A stretch of DNA of 64,000 nt from Gymnopus androsaceus JB14 (GCA_009733575.1 ML769584.1:1-64000), one strand, 5' to 3'; shown: positions 36,023-47,911, counted from the stretch's first letter. Notes: generated from the letters alone by a model not told the origin. Program-made: numbers and translations.

Positions 36023-36781
36023 AGGTAGAGGACAAGCAAACACTGCCAACCCTGTGTGGCAGTTCCCACGATCCAAACATAGTAATTTTTAGGGCGCTTT
36101 TACTTCCTCAGCTCATATCTTCACTTCCAGTACATGTGTTGCTAATTGCTGCACAAATTCTCTTTGGATACATCTCAGAATCATGCCCAATTTTTCTGAA
36201 GAATTTTGGATTTAATTTGCAGGATGAGTTTCACTTTTAGTACATGCACATGGTTATCCTGCCTGTATTTACTGCAACCAGTTTATATTCAACTTCAGAA
36301 TTACTTAGATTTGGACAGTATAAGATATAATAATACTAATACTGCCTTCTTTATTGTATAGAACATGCAGCTTAGCCTTGAGCTGCCAGAAAATATCATG
36401 GTCATTGCATTCTCCCTGGCTGCATCATGGATGAACTAACTGAAGCAAACATAACTTAACAATTGGGTTTTGTTCAGAAGCATCTTGTATCATTGTAGAT
36501 ATTTTCTATCATCTATTTGTACATAAATTGTCATAGAAGCACTAGCACCTGTACATATCTTGCACTAAAAGTGAAACTCATCCCGCAAATTGAATCCAAA
36601 ATTCTTCAGAAAAATTGGGCATGATTCTGAGATGTATCCAAAGAGAATTTGTGCAGCAATTAGCAATACATGTACTGGAAGTGAAGATATGAGCTGAGGA
36701 AGTAAAAGCGCCCTAAAATTACCATGTTTGGATCGTGGGAACTGCCACGCGGGGTTGGCAGCGTTTGCTTGTCCTCTACCT
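36023..36781. mobile_element. Foldback element with long TIRs and TA target site
   Basis: 759 bp. Arms of about 220 bp (36023-36245 and about 36562-36781) begin AGGTAGAGGACAAGC and end with the complement. TA borders both sides (36021-36022, 36782-36783). The empty site GAATCGATACGTCC is present in cassette copy 1 at about 8977-8990. A TA duplication points to Tc1/mariner-type mobilisation; no transposase is encoded in the 320-bp centre. Confidence 0.85.
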
Positions 36782-36783
36782 TA

Positions 36784-37285
36784 CGTCCAAGCGCGCGCTT
36801 AACGCTCCGACTCTTCCAGTCTACACAACGAACCGCTCTCAACCACCGACCTTCCTCGAACGAACTGCACTCGTCTCAATTTTTCTGCGTCCTGGATTAA
36901 TCGATATCAATCCTCAACAAATTCCAACCGCAATTTCGTTTGGTTCCATGGACTTGCCCAGCGGATCCCCCAATTACTTGTGCGGAGATGCGGAGAAACT
37001 TGTATGCGTTCACTCGACATTTGACGGAGAGGAGAAGCATGGGCTCAGTTGCGGATGGAAAGAGTTGAAGGTCAGGATGCAGAAAACAAGTGAGTGGCGA
37101 AAATTCTAGTTTTTTTGATCTCTTAAACTCACGAGTACTTGAAAATCTACAGGATGCCCATGGGCTTCGTTGCGCAAGCGTAGCGTCTCCGTCCGGTCGA
37201 TCAAGATCCTTTTTCATTGAATGGAACAACCCACGTCCTAGCCCAGATCCAGCGACTATAAGATCTGAATCCCTTAAATCGAGCT
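36784..37285 (+). promoter_or_regulatory. Cassette leader, copy 3
   Basis: Homologous to 8990-9330 and 57560-58150, including the palindrome GGATTAATCGATATCAATCC (36894-36913), the TTCCATGGACTTGCCC block, TGCGGAGATGCGGAGAAA, and the AGTGAGTGGCGAAAATTCT intron-like segment. Homology stops near 37285, where a different transporter begins. Confidence 0.55.
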
Positions 37286-39319
37286 TGAACTTGATCCTGT
37301 TAGAGTCGAGTTTGCCACACTTGCTTTGTATGTCGGTCTCATCCTTGGAAGGTTGTCTTTGGGATTAAAGTTATGTTTTCCAGGTACTTGGGGAATTCTT
37401 GTCGACCTGATTGGCCGTCGGTTGTCGTTCAACATCACTTTATTCCTGGCTGGAGTCTTCGGAGTCGCTGCAGGTGGATCCAACAACTTCACAACCTTGG
37501 GCGCGTTAATTGCTTGCATGGGCTTTGGCGTAGGCGGAAAGTGAGTCGTTGCTGTTCTGTATACCACAAACGCTCCTGATCGTGCACGTTCTTCAGCTTG
37601 CTCGTTATCTACCTCGTCACCTTTGCAATCTGACCGACTGATGTTGCATAGGTGCTATATTCCTCGAATTCATCCCGCAATCTCACCAGGTAGCTAAATG
37701 GCCTTGTCTACAATAATTAATTGTTCTGGTGCTCACTACAAACGACAGTGGCTTCTGACCCTTTTATCAGCATGGTGGTCCCTCGGACAGCTATTTGCCT
37801 CTCTGATCGCTTGGCCTCTGATTGGGAATTTGTCGTGCACATCCGCCTCTGATTGTCAAAAGTCGAGCAATATGGGTTGGCGTTACACTTTGTGAGTTAA
37901 ACGATATACTTTACAGGTAATAGACTCTGATGGTCATTGTATAGCTACACTTTCTGCCTGTTCTCGTCCCATATTTGACCCTCGTTTTGCATTCCAGAGG
38001 AGGGGTAACACTTCTCATGTGGATGCTTCACTATTTCGTGTTCGATCTGCAAGAATCCCCAAAGTATCTTGTCGGAAAAGGTCGCGATGAAGAGGCTATC
38101 AAGGTATTGCGATATGCACTCTCTAGCTGTTTATATATATGAACCTAATATTCCTCTCAGGTCCTGGAACATATTGCTCGAGTAAATGGGAAAACAATTA
38201 CTCTCACAGTTGAGAAGCTACGAGCTGTCTCGGGTGAAGACGAACACACACCCTCTGCGCCGCTAACGACTCAACAAATCATCAAGGAGTCGTTTTCGTC
38301 GTTCTCCCTGTAAATGCCAACTGTTTGAATCTCTAGCCCGTCGCTGAATGTGCTATTTCAAGGTCGCATGTCAAACCTCTGTTTTCTACTCGCCAATTGG
38401 CCACCAATACTAACATCGTTCGTTTATATTGTTTATTCTTTTCTTTCTTTACATGACTGATTTCCCGACAGATTATTATGCTATGGGGGTTCGTCTGTTT
38501 CCATCTCTTGTTTCCTCTTTGTGATTACTCAAGTTCCCAACAGACTTATCGGATTAGCCTACCCTCTCTTCAACGGGTTCATCACTTTATATCTCACGAC
38601 CCAGGTAGCGGATAGTGACACGAGCATTTCTACGACTTACCGCAATTATACTATTATCTCAGTCCTAGGCGTCCCTGGATCCATCATAGCTTGCTTGGTT
38701 GTGGATTTGTTTACAACGAGTAAGACGGAAGCTGCTGTATTGGGATTCTCATGCGCGTCCGGATTGACTCAGTGAGTTTTCTCCTATTTCTCGACTGAAT
38801 ATTGTTTCTTATCTGCTCTCCGTAGAAACGCTGTATGTTTTTCTTCTACTATTCCATACGTTTGTGCTAAATGTCTCGATGGTACTGTAGATGTATGGTG
38901 GTAGGTGTCTTTTTCATTAACCGTTACTCGGAGCCGATTTTCGAACTTTCTACATAGTTCTTTACGCCTACACGCCTGAAGTTTTCCCCGCACCTCATCG
39001 AGGCACAGGAGATGCCTTGTGCTCTTCATTCAATCGGATTACCGGTATTCTTGCACCAGTTATTAAGATAGCCACCACGACACCAACTGGGGCTGCGAAG
39101 AATGGTACTGCTAATGGGTGAGTGATTATGAGACGTCATTATCGCTGCCTCTCTAACCAGAGGTGATCTACCAGACCTATCTTTGTTTCGGCATCCTTAT
39201 TCATCGTCTCCGCCCTCTTGATGCTCTTCTTGCCGATTGAGGTAAGTTTATGCACTCTGTTCATATCATGGCCTTGTTGATCTTGGACTATGCAGACTGC
39301 CGGAAAAGCTGCTTTGTGA
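37286..39319 (+). pseudogene. SVOP-like MFS transporter, 5'-truncated
   Basis: Major facilitator of the fungal SVOP/YceI-like group. Exons encode LDPVRVEFATLALYVGLILG, TWGILVDLIGRRLSFNITLFLAGVFGVAAGG, GAIFLEFIPQSHQ, WLLTLLSAWWSLGQLFASLIAWPLIGNLSC, LHYFVFDLQESPKYLVGKGRDEEAIKVLEHIARVNG, LIGLAYPLFNGFITLYL, AYTPEVFPAPHRGTGDALCSSFNRITGILAPVI, and C-terminal LFLPIETAGKAAL with stop at 39317-39319. The first exons, with TM1 and its approach, are absent and the cassette leader lies there instead. The NLPVD exon/intron border near 37607 has lost a few bases, and one intron lacks a clean in-frame splice. Probably dead; expression of a truncated form cannot be excluded. Confidence 0.75.
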
Positions 39320-40044
39320 AGCACCTGAACTTCTTGAATGGTGACTGACAAACGACGTCAGTTGAGTTTACCCAGTTCATCTGGACTTGTATAAAGTCTG
39401 GTGAATGGACGACGTCGACACCGGTCGGTCGCGAAGGATGTAATATCTAATGCTATAGCATAATATACTATGTATCTAAGTACAGTGGGAAACCGGGAAG
39501 CAAAACTTGACCGGGTAGTGAAACATCTGCATATTTTGGGCTCAAATGATGTTTCCTGGGCTCTGTTTTTTTTCTATGATATTAGGTAATGCTACGAGTA
39601 ATGTTATTTTCGTCTGGATTGCTTACGATCACGCTTTGGCTTTTCAGAACATAAGTTTTCATTTACACCCTGGATGCGTGTGTTGGGCGAAGCTACAAGT
39701 ATAGTAAATCTGAATAAGAATATGGATGGTGGAATTACTATACAAGCCTGGGGGGGCTTGGGATAAATTATCGGACAACCCATGCGAAGAAGCTGCAGGC
39801 GCATCGGAAATTTAGACGACAGGCCCAGGAGGTGCAACCTAGCCAAGGGAGCTGAGCTCCTAGGGATAATGTGGAAGAGGGTATCGAGGAACAAAGATAC
39901 GTTGGGAAACAAATTGAATTCTGTATTTGGCTGTATACGGTGTAGTCTGGAGTTAACGAGAGACGTGTAGGATTGGCGAATGGATATGGTGCGAGATTAG
40001 TATGGTGCTGATCGGTTGCGACGTTGGAGGCGATCGTGGTAGTT
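39320..40044. other. Region between SVOP-like gene and DIRS element
   Basis: No supportable gene. It probably includes the 3' end of the DIRS-like element (from somewhere near 39600), but I could not identify its terminal repeat. Confidence 0.4.
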
Positions 40045-41010
40045 TCATTGTGCGTGGTGACGGTGGAGGTGTATGGAAGCGAGGGAATCTAGATTCCTCC
40101 AGTATTTGAGAAAATCGTCGGACTTCCAGCATCCGAGAGCCTTAACTACATCCAGCGGTACACCGGAGATGAGCAGGTGGGTTGTTCCTCCAATGCGGAA
40201 GCAGTGCCCTGTCATTCTGGGTAGTCCTTTCGCAGACCAAATGTTACAGTGAGGAAGTCGCTTTTGGTCAGGATGGCCAGACTGTTGTGTTCGTCTCGGT
40301 ATGCCATGAGTGGGTGTTTGTCTTCCAAGCGGTTGACCTGGAGGTGATGGTGGAAGGCACAGTTTGGGCAGGTGTGTCCTGCTTGGGAGGCCAGGATGAC
40401 CTTCTCTCCCCTTGACTGAGCCATCTTGGTCTTTGGGAGACGAAGAATACGCTCTCCGGTGTTGTTTGGAGGGAGCAGATCTCCAACAGTTGGAAGGTTG
40501 TTGTTGTTGAAATCGGAGATGCTCGGGGATGAGCCCAGGAGCTCGCCTGCACGCATTTGGCCAGCAAATAGGGCTTTTGCTGCTGCTGCGATTGCGTGGT
40601 CCTTCCCGCACTTCCCAGATAGATCTAGACCTTCATGGAGAATACGCAAGTGATCCTCTTTGACTGGTTCTCTCTCCTTCCTGAAGGAGGAGGCAGGGGC
40701 TTTGCGATTCTACGCCTGCGAGAACCCTTCCGAGGCTTCGCACCTCCTTTCCATTGCAGTCCCCTTCGCGCTACCCAGCCTTTCACTGCTGACACTTTGG
40801 CCTTCACCGTTGCTCCTGCTAGGCGACCGGCGAAGGAAGCTGCAAAGTTGCAGAGCGTAGCTTCACCAGGTGGGAGAACGTCTTGCTGGCCTAGCCCTGC
40901 GCTTGTCTGCCCAGTTCAGAAACTCGCCGACGTTTTTCAGTTTTCTGTTTCGAGTGGCTGCAGAGACATGGAGGATTCCATGACATTCTTCGTTGAAGAC
41001 GATAGGGCTG
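40045..41010 (-). pseudogene. DIRS tyrosine recombinase
   Basis: N-terminal SAM-like part: FAASFAGRLAGATVKAKVSAVKGWVARRGLQWKGG (about 40870-40745), then LHEGLDLSG..DHAIAAAAKALFAGQMRAGELL (about 40640-40530), and the C-terminal catalytic block TGHCFRIGGTTHLLISGVPLDVVKALG, with H-x-x-R followed by KYWR, whose Tyr is the likely nucleophile (about 40215-40095). At least two frame changes separate these parts (near 40650 and 40255). Confidence 0.8.
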
Positions 41011-41296
41011 TGGCGGGCTTGGGTCTCGCGTTTTCCTTAGCTCGAGAAGCAGGAGGACGTGGCCGAGTTTTGACGGTGGGAGGGCATGTCGTAGTTGGGG
41101 AGTTGGTGAATAGTGGATGACGGTTCGGATTAGGATTGGGCGTCAATAAATTCCGCTAATTGACTAAGCGCTTGTTGTTGTTGGTTGCTTCTAGTTTGGG
41201 AAGAATTCATAATATTATAACACGATTTATTTGGTAGCGCAGGAGTACGCGTAGGGAATACAACATTGGAAAACGTAGCGTGATTATCATGCTAAA

Positions 41297-41950
41297 CTAT
41301 AGTACGTGGATACGTATCGCGAGTGCAGGAGGTGTCTCTGTATTTCGGATTATGTGAAGGAAGATTATCTGAAGACACGAGGATCGATTCGGGATGATAG
41401 AGTTATTGACGAAAGCTTTTAGGTGACGCGGAACTGCAGGTGGATGGGCATGCATAAGTTTCCGCGGTCCGAAGATACCTCGAGATGGATCGTCCGCGGG
41501 ATTCTCGTGGGTGGAGACCCATTCACATTCGACCCATATCTCATGTTCTTGCATGAGCTCAATGATCTTGCGGAGGACAAGGTTGATTTCTGGTCCGCGG
41601 GAGCAGCCTTTCTTCAGTGCACCTACAATGCCTTCGTTGTCAGAACGGATGCGTACTCGTATTCTGCGGTGACCTGTGGCTATGAGCGTTTGGATGGCCA
41701 GTTCGATGGCGACCATTTCTGCCCAACCGATGTGTCGGTCTGGATTGCTGTCCCAGCCAACTTTGAACTCCCAGGCTAGCCATTTTCCATTTAGGATTAG
41801 ACCAATGCCCCAGCCTGTCAATGCGTCGACGAAGAGCTCGATGTCTGACATTGGTGGGAGTTTGATTATGTCTAGTCCGACGAAAGGCCTGCACAGGTAT
41901 TCGTGCCACCAGTTGAGATCATCGCGTAGTTTCGAGGAAATTGAGTGGTG
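41297..41950 (-). pseudogene. DIRS RNase H
   Basis: Acidic motifs of RNase H in order: ELFVDALTGWGIGLIL, WAEMVAIELAI, IRSDNEGIVGALKKG, and HENPADDPSRG. It begins in frame with DDLNWWHEYL at about 41950 but is offset by one base from RT. Confidence 0.8.
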
Positions 41951-43157
41951 TGAGAAGGATTGTGCTCTTCGAACCTTTGAAGCTAGAGCGGAAGCTGTAT
42001 AGGTTCACCAGGTGTGAGCGGCCTGCTGGGACGACGAGACATACGTGGTTGAGTGTCCCGATGAGAGTCTTGGTGTTGTCCATATTCTGCTTTTCTAAGG
42101 ACAACCAGGGGAGAATGCGGTCTACATACTTCGCTTTCTTCTCCTCAGGCAGCTCGATGGTACGCTTAACGAGGTCCCAGAAGAAACCGATGTAGAGGTA
42201 GGAGAACGCGAAGGGCATGAACTTCTTGGAGGCCCAAGGCCAGCCCAGAATTTCCGCGGTGTCCCAGATGATTGACTCGTCGTAGGAGTATTCAAAGGTT
42301 CCATCAGGGAGCTTCCGTTTTGGGTATCGGAAGAAAATGAAGTCATCCACCCATTTGAGCAGAGCCTCCACTCCCCGGTGTTTGAGTATCCATGCCATCG
42401 CATCGGCGATCCAGCCCCATAGGCCAGGAGCGGACCGTTTGCCAAAGTTTAGGCACAGATCGAGGAAGACCTTCCCGTCGATGGAGAGGGCAGCAAAGGC
42501 CCATGCTGAAGGGTGGATTGGAACATTCCTGAAAGCAGCGTCAACGTCGAAGACTGCCACTTGGGTTCCTAGTAGTAGGGAAGTGGAGTTAGTATTGTAC
42601 CTTTAGCCGGAATGGCTAGCGTACCTTCTGGGGCTTCAGCTACGAGGAGGAAGCAATCTGCGAAAGTACCCCAGTCACACGGGAAGTCGTCGGAGTCAAT
42701 GAGTGTGTTCATCGATATTTCTGCTGGATTTACTGGGCACTTCATGGGCAAGTCTGGAGTTGGGATATCGCCGGGAGATAGGGATGGAGGGGTGGGATTT
42801 TCGATAGCTGCTGGGATGTGAATACAAGGAGGGGATTCCTCCGGAATGAAAGTCTTTGATTTAGGAAAGGAATGGTCAATTACAAGTCAGAATTTGCCTG
42901 GGCGCTGTTCAACTACGGCAATGGGTGCAGTTTGAATGTGCCCTAACTGCGATTTCGAGGACTGCTGGATCGAAACCCTTGGATACTCTACCAAGGTTGA
43001 TCTCATCTAGGAGTTTTGCGCGGACTACTGAAGCGTCTCGCTTCGGATTTGAAGTGATTTGGAGGAATGAAGGAGGAGGAAAGAACAAAGTTTTCAACAC
43101 CAATGTGAACACCTTCGGTGAGGCCTTTCGGAACCTCGGAGAACTTCTCAGGAGCAT
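41919..43157 (-). pseudogene. DIRS reverse transcriptase
   Basis: Fingers region from about 43157 (SNPKRDASVVRAKLLDEI), LVIDHSFPKSKTFIPEESPP (about 42885), DFPCDWGTFADC, and APEG spliced to TQVAVFDVDAAFRNVPIHP (first catalytic Asp). APGLWGWIADAMAWIL and KWVDDFIFF (catalytic DD, about 42345) follow. TGA at 42887-42889 sits where KFRLVIDHS would be expected (CGA to TGA), with a frameshift just upstream near 42935. Confidence 0.8.
42569..42624 (-). other. Spliceosomal intron in DIRS RT
   Basis: 56 bp, donor GTACGC, branch-like TACTAAC near 42590, acceptor CTACTAG. Removing it restores EAPEG-TQVAVFDVDAAF across the join; unspliced, the frame closes at a stop. Confidence 0.75.
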
Positions 43158-43216
43158 TGGTCTCCATGAGAAGTCTCGCCCACGCTTCCGGTTTGAAGCG
43201 TGTGATGGCCTTCACG

Positions 43217-45486
43217 TCAGCGAGGATGTTGTTGGGACCCATGGTCGGAAGCACCACAGATGCCGCATCGGTGTTCATAGGTGCAGGTGGAGGGATCCTT
43301 GCAGCCGTTGGGACCATTGAATCCGATGCAGTAGCATCGTCCTTCCTTATCGACAAACTTCTTGCCTTCTTTGTGAAGCCAGTCGTTCTTCTTGAAGCGG
43401 TGATCCTTGTGGTGGTGCGAGTTGGAGAGGCAGAGCCAGCATATTGTCCGATTCCGAGCTGCGGAACTTTCAGTGCTAGAGTCTGCTCCTGGAGGCCCGT
43501 TGTCTCGAAAGGAACGTTTGGAGGTGCGGGATCGAGAGGGACCAGAGGAGCTGGGATGTTGTTCCTCAGTGACAGCCGTGGCCAGCTTCCTGCACTCTGT
43601 ATTGAAGGTCATCTGGTAGAGGTTCTCGTGGAAAAGATCAATGCGATTGTTCTTCTCCTTGTTGTTGAACCAATCCCTGAGGGCCTTCTCGACATATTGT
43701 TTGTAGGTCTCGAAGTTTTGGATGAAATCGGGACGGGTGGTGACCAAGCGGAATAGGCCTTCGATCATCGTCGCAATGTTTACCGCCTTGGGAGTGCCAA
43801 CGCGGCCGGACTTCCCTGGAATGAAGTGGTTGAAAACGGCCCTGGGATAGGCAGCTGCTATTTCCGTGAAATCAGTGGCTGAGATCTTGGCCAGCGGATA
43901 ATCCACCAGCCTCTTGGATTTCACTTTGACCTTGTCCGCTTCGAAAACCAGCGATTCTCCTTGGTCGGTGACGGAGGAGCTATCTGCGAAGCGGCTTGCA
44001 AAGTAAGCCATGGGGATGTACTCCCCCCAGCCTTTCCGTAGGCAGGAAATGACCGCAGAGTTCAGGGCCGTCTCGATCGCGTATGGGGTCGCAATGGAAG
44101 GGACTACCGCAAACTGGGGGTCTCTGAAGTCACTCCCGTCATCTTCCTCGGTATCCATAGTCATGCCTGGATGTCCTGTCCGCATATGCGTGAACTGCGG
44201 AAGTGGTGGCGCAAAGTTCTGCGCCGCCAGCTGAGCGTTTGTGTAGACGGGCATGCTGTACCCTATCTGGTAATGTGGATGAGGCATGGGAGGTGGGAAC
44301 ACAGTGTGCTGGATGCTGGCATGAGAGGAAACTGGGGACGGATAGGCAGAGTATTGTTGGCGTGAAGGAGGATACTGGATCTGGGCCTGTGATGCATAGG
44401 ATGGCTCGCGGAACGTGGGTATGTCTTGCCAGCCTGGAGCTGGAGACGGAGCTATGGCAGATTGCGGGATGGAGCGCCTCGCCGACATGTTGGATTGGAA
44501 GTTGTGATTTCCGGTTGCCTGAGGAAACGAGATGTTTGTCCCAAAGTCTGTGGCTGGAGTGCGCGTCATGGGATATCGATCTCGAGAAGTGCCTCTGCCG
44601 GTCATTGACCACTGGGAGAGAGCAGAGCCAGGGAAGGGTGAGGCCAGAGGAGCAACATGTCCACCCGCTGGGCCCAGGAGACGAGAACCTGCCCAACCAG
44701 AGACCATGGAAAGCGCTGATCCTGGGGTGGAGCTGCGTGTCATCGAGACCCGAGCGACCTGGGAGGTGGTGGAGATCCTAGACTGCCCAGTCGCTGGAAC
44801 CGCGATGGAGCCACCTACATGGAACGAGGTGAGAAGGGAGAGGAATGAGGAGTGGAGTACTCACGGGAACCATGGACTGTGGATGTCCTGGAAGGTTCAG
44901 GCATTGGAAACACGTCGGATTGGCTTGGAGAGCGCAAAGGCAGACTGCTCCCAAAGATGTGACCCCCTGGCTGAGCAACTGGTACTGCGTGAGCAGAGAG
45001 AGTTGACAGACAGGAGAAGCTTACCAGCGGAGACAGCAAACTTGTCGCTCGACCCGCTGCACCGTTGTGCACGGATACAGCTGGGCTCAAGATCGAGGCC
45101 GTTGGAGAGTGGCTCGGGGAAGGAGGTGGGACCCTGGACAAGGAAGCCTTGGGAGGTCTACGGGGTGACACAATGGTCACTCCGTTGGGCAGAGGTCCCA
45201 GAGGCGCACGATGAGGTTCGGTGGCCCTGGCCTTACCCTTTCCTTTGTTTACCAGTGTGGTCGCCAGTTCAGCAGCGGCCACAGCACGTGTACCAGCAAT
45301 GGGTACGAAAGCTTCAGACTGAGCATCTGCACCAGGGGAATTAAGCAGGTCCGCACAGCGAGGATTACCAGAGGGACGTCCCCTGGCAGCTGGCTGGATA
45401 ACCCTGAAGTCAGCCGCAGAGGCCTCAGCGACCTCCTTGTCCATCTGCTCCTGCCTTGTACGAGAGCATAGGTGACGAACAGTCAT
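43217..45486 (-). CDS. DIRS Gag-like protein, two exons
   Basis: Start ATG at 45486 (MTVRHLCSRTRQEQMDKEV). Exon 1 runs to 44865 and exon 2 from 44814 to 43217. The join gives HGSR-GSIAVPATGQSR in an open frame; the two exons total 2220 nt (739 codons plus stop). The middle is Ser/Pro-rich, a conserved helical part holds FIPGKSGRVGTPKAVNIATMIEGLF, and the C-terminus has Cys/His clusters: CWLCLSNSHHHKDHRF, CYCIGFNGPNG, CTYEHRCGICGASDHGSQQH. These suggest nucleic-acid binding. It is the only ORF of this element with no visible lesion. Confidence 0.75.
44815..44864 (-). other. Spliceosomal intron in DIRS gag
   Basis: 50 bp, donor GTGAGT, acceptor ATGTAG. Splicing fuses two open frames that are otherwise offset and separated by a stop at 44815-44817. 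Confidence 0.7.
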
Positions 45487-46400
45487 GGAAAGGACAGTTA
45501 AATCGGGAAAGAATGCGAGTTTCGAGAAGGGAGAGGCGAGTTCGCGGATAGGCACGTGGAGAGCGACAGCGGAATTCGAAGCGTAATTTCGCGAGAAATA
45601 TGCTGAGCGATTATGAAAAAAGCTCAGAGAAGATTGATATAGGTACAATAAACGATATAAGGTAGTTTATTCGGACGTAAGGAGTACGGAGTGGAGATGA
45701 TGTGAAGAATAGGGTATTGCGCAAACGAAAGAACTCATTGTTCGCCTCTAAGGTTTTTGGCGCGCATCAAAAATCAGCATATCCTGGTTTTTGCTCGGGA
45801 GACAACCAATGCGACGAGGAAATTCAAGAAAAATCTAATAATCTTATTCTGAGGGTTTTAAAGGTCTACGAATCGAATGGCCTACTCAGATTTTTTATAT
45901 CTTCACTGGCTGTCCCGCAATGCGGTGGTCAGCATATCCTGAACAACCATAGTACTGCTTAAATAAAAGAGATTCGTACATTGCCCAGATTTTGAAGGTA
46001 ATTGCCGACTTTCTGCTTTACACAGAGAGAATGCTCTTGAAGTTATCATCCAGACTTATTCACTAGGCTTATATGCTAATGCTTTCCAACGATAACATTT
46101 CTATTCAACTCTGGAGAGGTGCAGTGTTCAACACCAGCTGGAAAGGTGAATGAATCGTTCCTTGTACAGATGAACAAAGGATTGACCATTCACAGAATGA
46201 AATTAGAAGCTTCCTTAATGTTATCAAAGCTCCTGCCTCGCATCCCGGGATTCTTCTTCACGCCGGGGATTCGGTCTGCTCTCTTGACACACATCCGCAC
46301 CCTTCCACAGCTCGCCAAAGTCTGCTCTAATCTGACACCTTCCCAGCCCCCGCACGCGTTCTTCCGGCTCAAACGCGGAAAGTATCGCAGAGCTTAGGAA
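45487..46400. other. No recognisable gene
   Basis: The first part presumably holds the 5' end of the DIRS element. A 92-codon plus-strand ORF (46119-46397) ends in an Arg-rich tail, but I recognise no family and would not call it a gene. Confidence 0.4.
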
Positions 46401-47886
46401 TGGGATCTTGTCGATCCGTCATGTCTTTTTCTTCCGAAGTCACGATGGAGGATGGTAACACACTCGACGATGGAATGGGCTTCCTCAGCTACGCCTCTAG
46501 GCACGTCCGGTACTACTCCCTCGACGAGAAGTAGGAAGAACGATGACATCATCCATGACATCGCTTACGCGCATGTGCTAGTATGTTTCCGTACAGGAAC
46601 TGTCGGCGCCCGTGCCTTGATATACGTAACGGCCGATGTTTATTTGTGCAAGGCTGACTTGTCAGTCGACCGGAGTTATAGTACACGAAATAAGTTGGTA
46701 GGCCGAATTTGGAGATACACCCACCATGTTCTGCGGGTTTACTTGGGCGAAGATAAGCTGGTGAACATCCGCAGAGACATTGAATTAGTTGAGAAAGAGA
46801 CCAGAATCGGAGAATAAAACTGTATCAGAGGGGCATTGTGTATGTATCGAAATGCCACTGTGGTTAATTTCCCTGGAGCACTGAGGGGAAACTGGCGATG
46901 TATGTGCGTCTGCGCGGACCAAATGTATGTATGCAGTTCTGACTTTTTTTCAGTACTTATATGCGCGCCTAAGCTAACTGTGACCGTCCGACGAATCTTC
47001 GCGCATCGCCGCCGTTCAAATCACTTCCTTCTTGTGCGAGTCTGTTGGGAACATGCCGCGCAGCGTTGCTATAGAAAGATGTCTACGTCGAGATGGTGGC
47101 CTTGGGGGGGTTATCGTACTTGAATACATGGCAATGGTGGGGTTGATCTGGGCCTGCTTCGTTGGAGACAATCTGACTCGCTTCTAGTTGCGGCACCTTT
47201 TTAAATTGTGAGGCATCGTTACCACGAGGGTCTGATTCGCGACAAAGGCGTCCAAAGACCGCATTCTCATTCGATGACGAGGTTCCTGGAAGTGAACTAG
47301 TTCGTATAATTCTGGCAATGATCCATTGAAAAAAAACGATTGCCAAAACTAGATGATGACTCGAAATCTCTCTTGACCACTGTCTCTTGGTTACCGCCCT
47401 GCGCGCGTCCGGTCAATTTTCAGCAGTCCTTTTAGGCCTACGACATGCATATAGCACTCTGGTGGATTGTGTAGAACTATCGAGGTACCGGTACCAGCCT
47501 TTTTTCTCAGTATTCCTTGGCCTTGGCCGGAACGGACAAGGACAGGTGTATCGCGGAAAGGCAAACTCAACGCAAGTAAGAAGAATGGCAGTGAGATTTG
47601 CTTGCGATGCTAGGCGGTGCGTTGCCCCCTTCGAGAGTACCAGTCGAGATCGATGCCGTTTTGGACGAATGTTATCTGGGATGGCTATGAATTGGGTGTG
47701 TGACTCTAGGCAAGCGGACCCTTGTAGCATGTGGAACTGAAGAAGAAAAATGTTCAGATGTTATATACAAAACAGAGATGGGGCATACATTGTCGCCTTT
47801 GCTACGGTGGTCCCGTACTTAGGGTAATTGAAAGGCGTATTTTCCGGGCATAATCAGTTCCACATCGACTGTACTCCTAATTAGGT
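46401..47886. other. Unidentified region, possible exons next to the gap
   Basis: Single-copy-looking, CpG-rich sequence unlike the flanking repeats. On the minus strand, a stretch near 47850 (VDVELIMPGKYAFQLP) followed by a GT...TTCTTCAG intron and FHMLQGSACLESHTQFIAIPDNIRPKRHRSRLVLS (about 47730-47625) looks like spliced coding sequence. I cannot name the protein, and the frame closes at about 47413. A plus-strand start near 46420 (MSFSSEVTMEDGNTLDDG) closes after 40 codons. Confidence 0.3.
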
Positions 47887-47911
47887 NNNNNNNNNNNNNN
47901 NNNNNNNNNNN
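47887..47911. other. Assembly gap, 25 N
   Basis: Run of 25 N bases; true size unknown. It may separate the exons of the unidentified minus-strand gene. Confidence 0.99.

Larger units (their letters stand above)
40045..45486 (-). mobile_element. DIRS-like (tyrosine recombinase) retrotransposon
   Basis: In transcription order (minus): Gag, RT, RNase H, tyrosine recombinase. No integrase or LTR is present. The RT active site is VDDF and the recombinase replaces integrase, as in DIRS elements. ORFs are nearly continuous but carry a TGA in RT and several 1-bp frameshifts. Two GT-AG introns are visible (44815-44864, 42569-42624). The inverted or split terminal repeats expected of DIRS elements were not identified, so the true ends are unknown. 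Confidence 0.85.

Noticed and set aside
40635..41120. 161-codon plus-strand ORF
   Set aside because: Antisense to the DIRS tyrosine recombinase N-terminal region.
43118..43756. 212-codon plus-strand ORF
   Set aside because: Antisense to the Gag C-terminus and RT start; no family recognised.
44203..45344. Long plus-strand ORFs opposite DIRS Gag (192 and 270 codons)
   Set aside because: GC-rich antisense frames; the minus-strand spliced Gag explains the region, with Cys/His clusters and matched intron borders.
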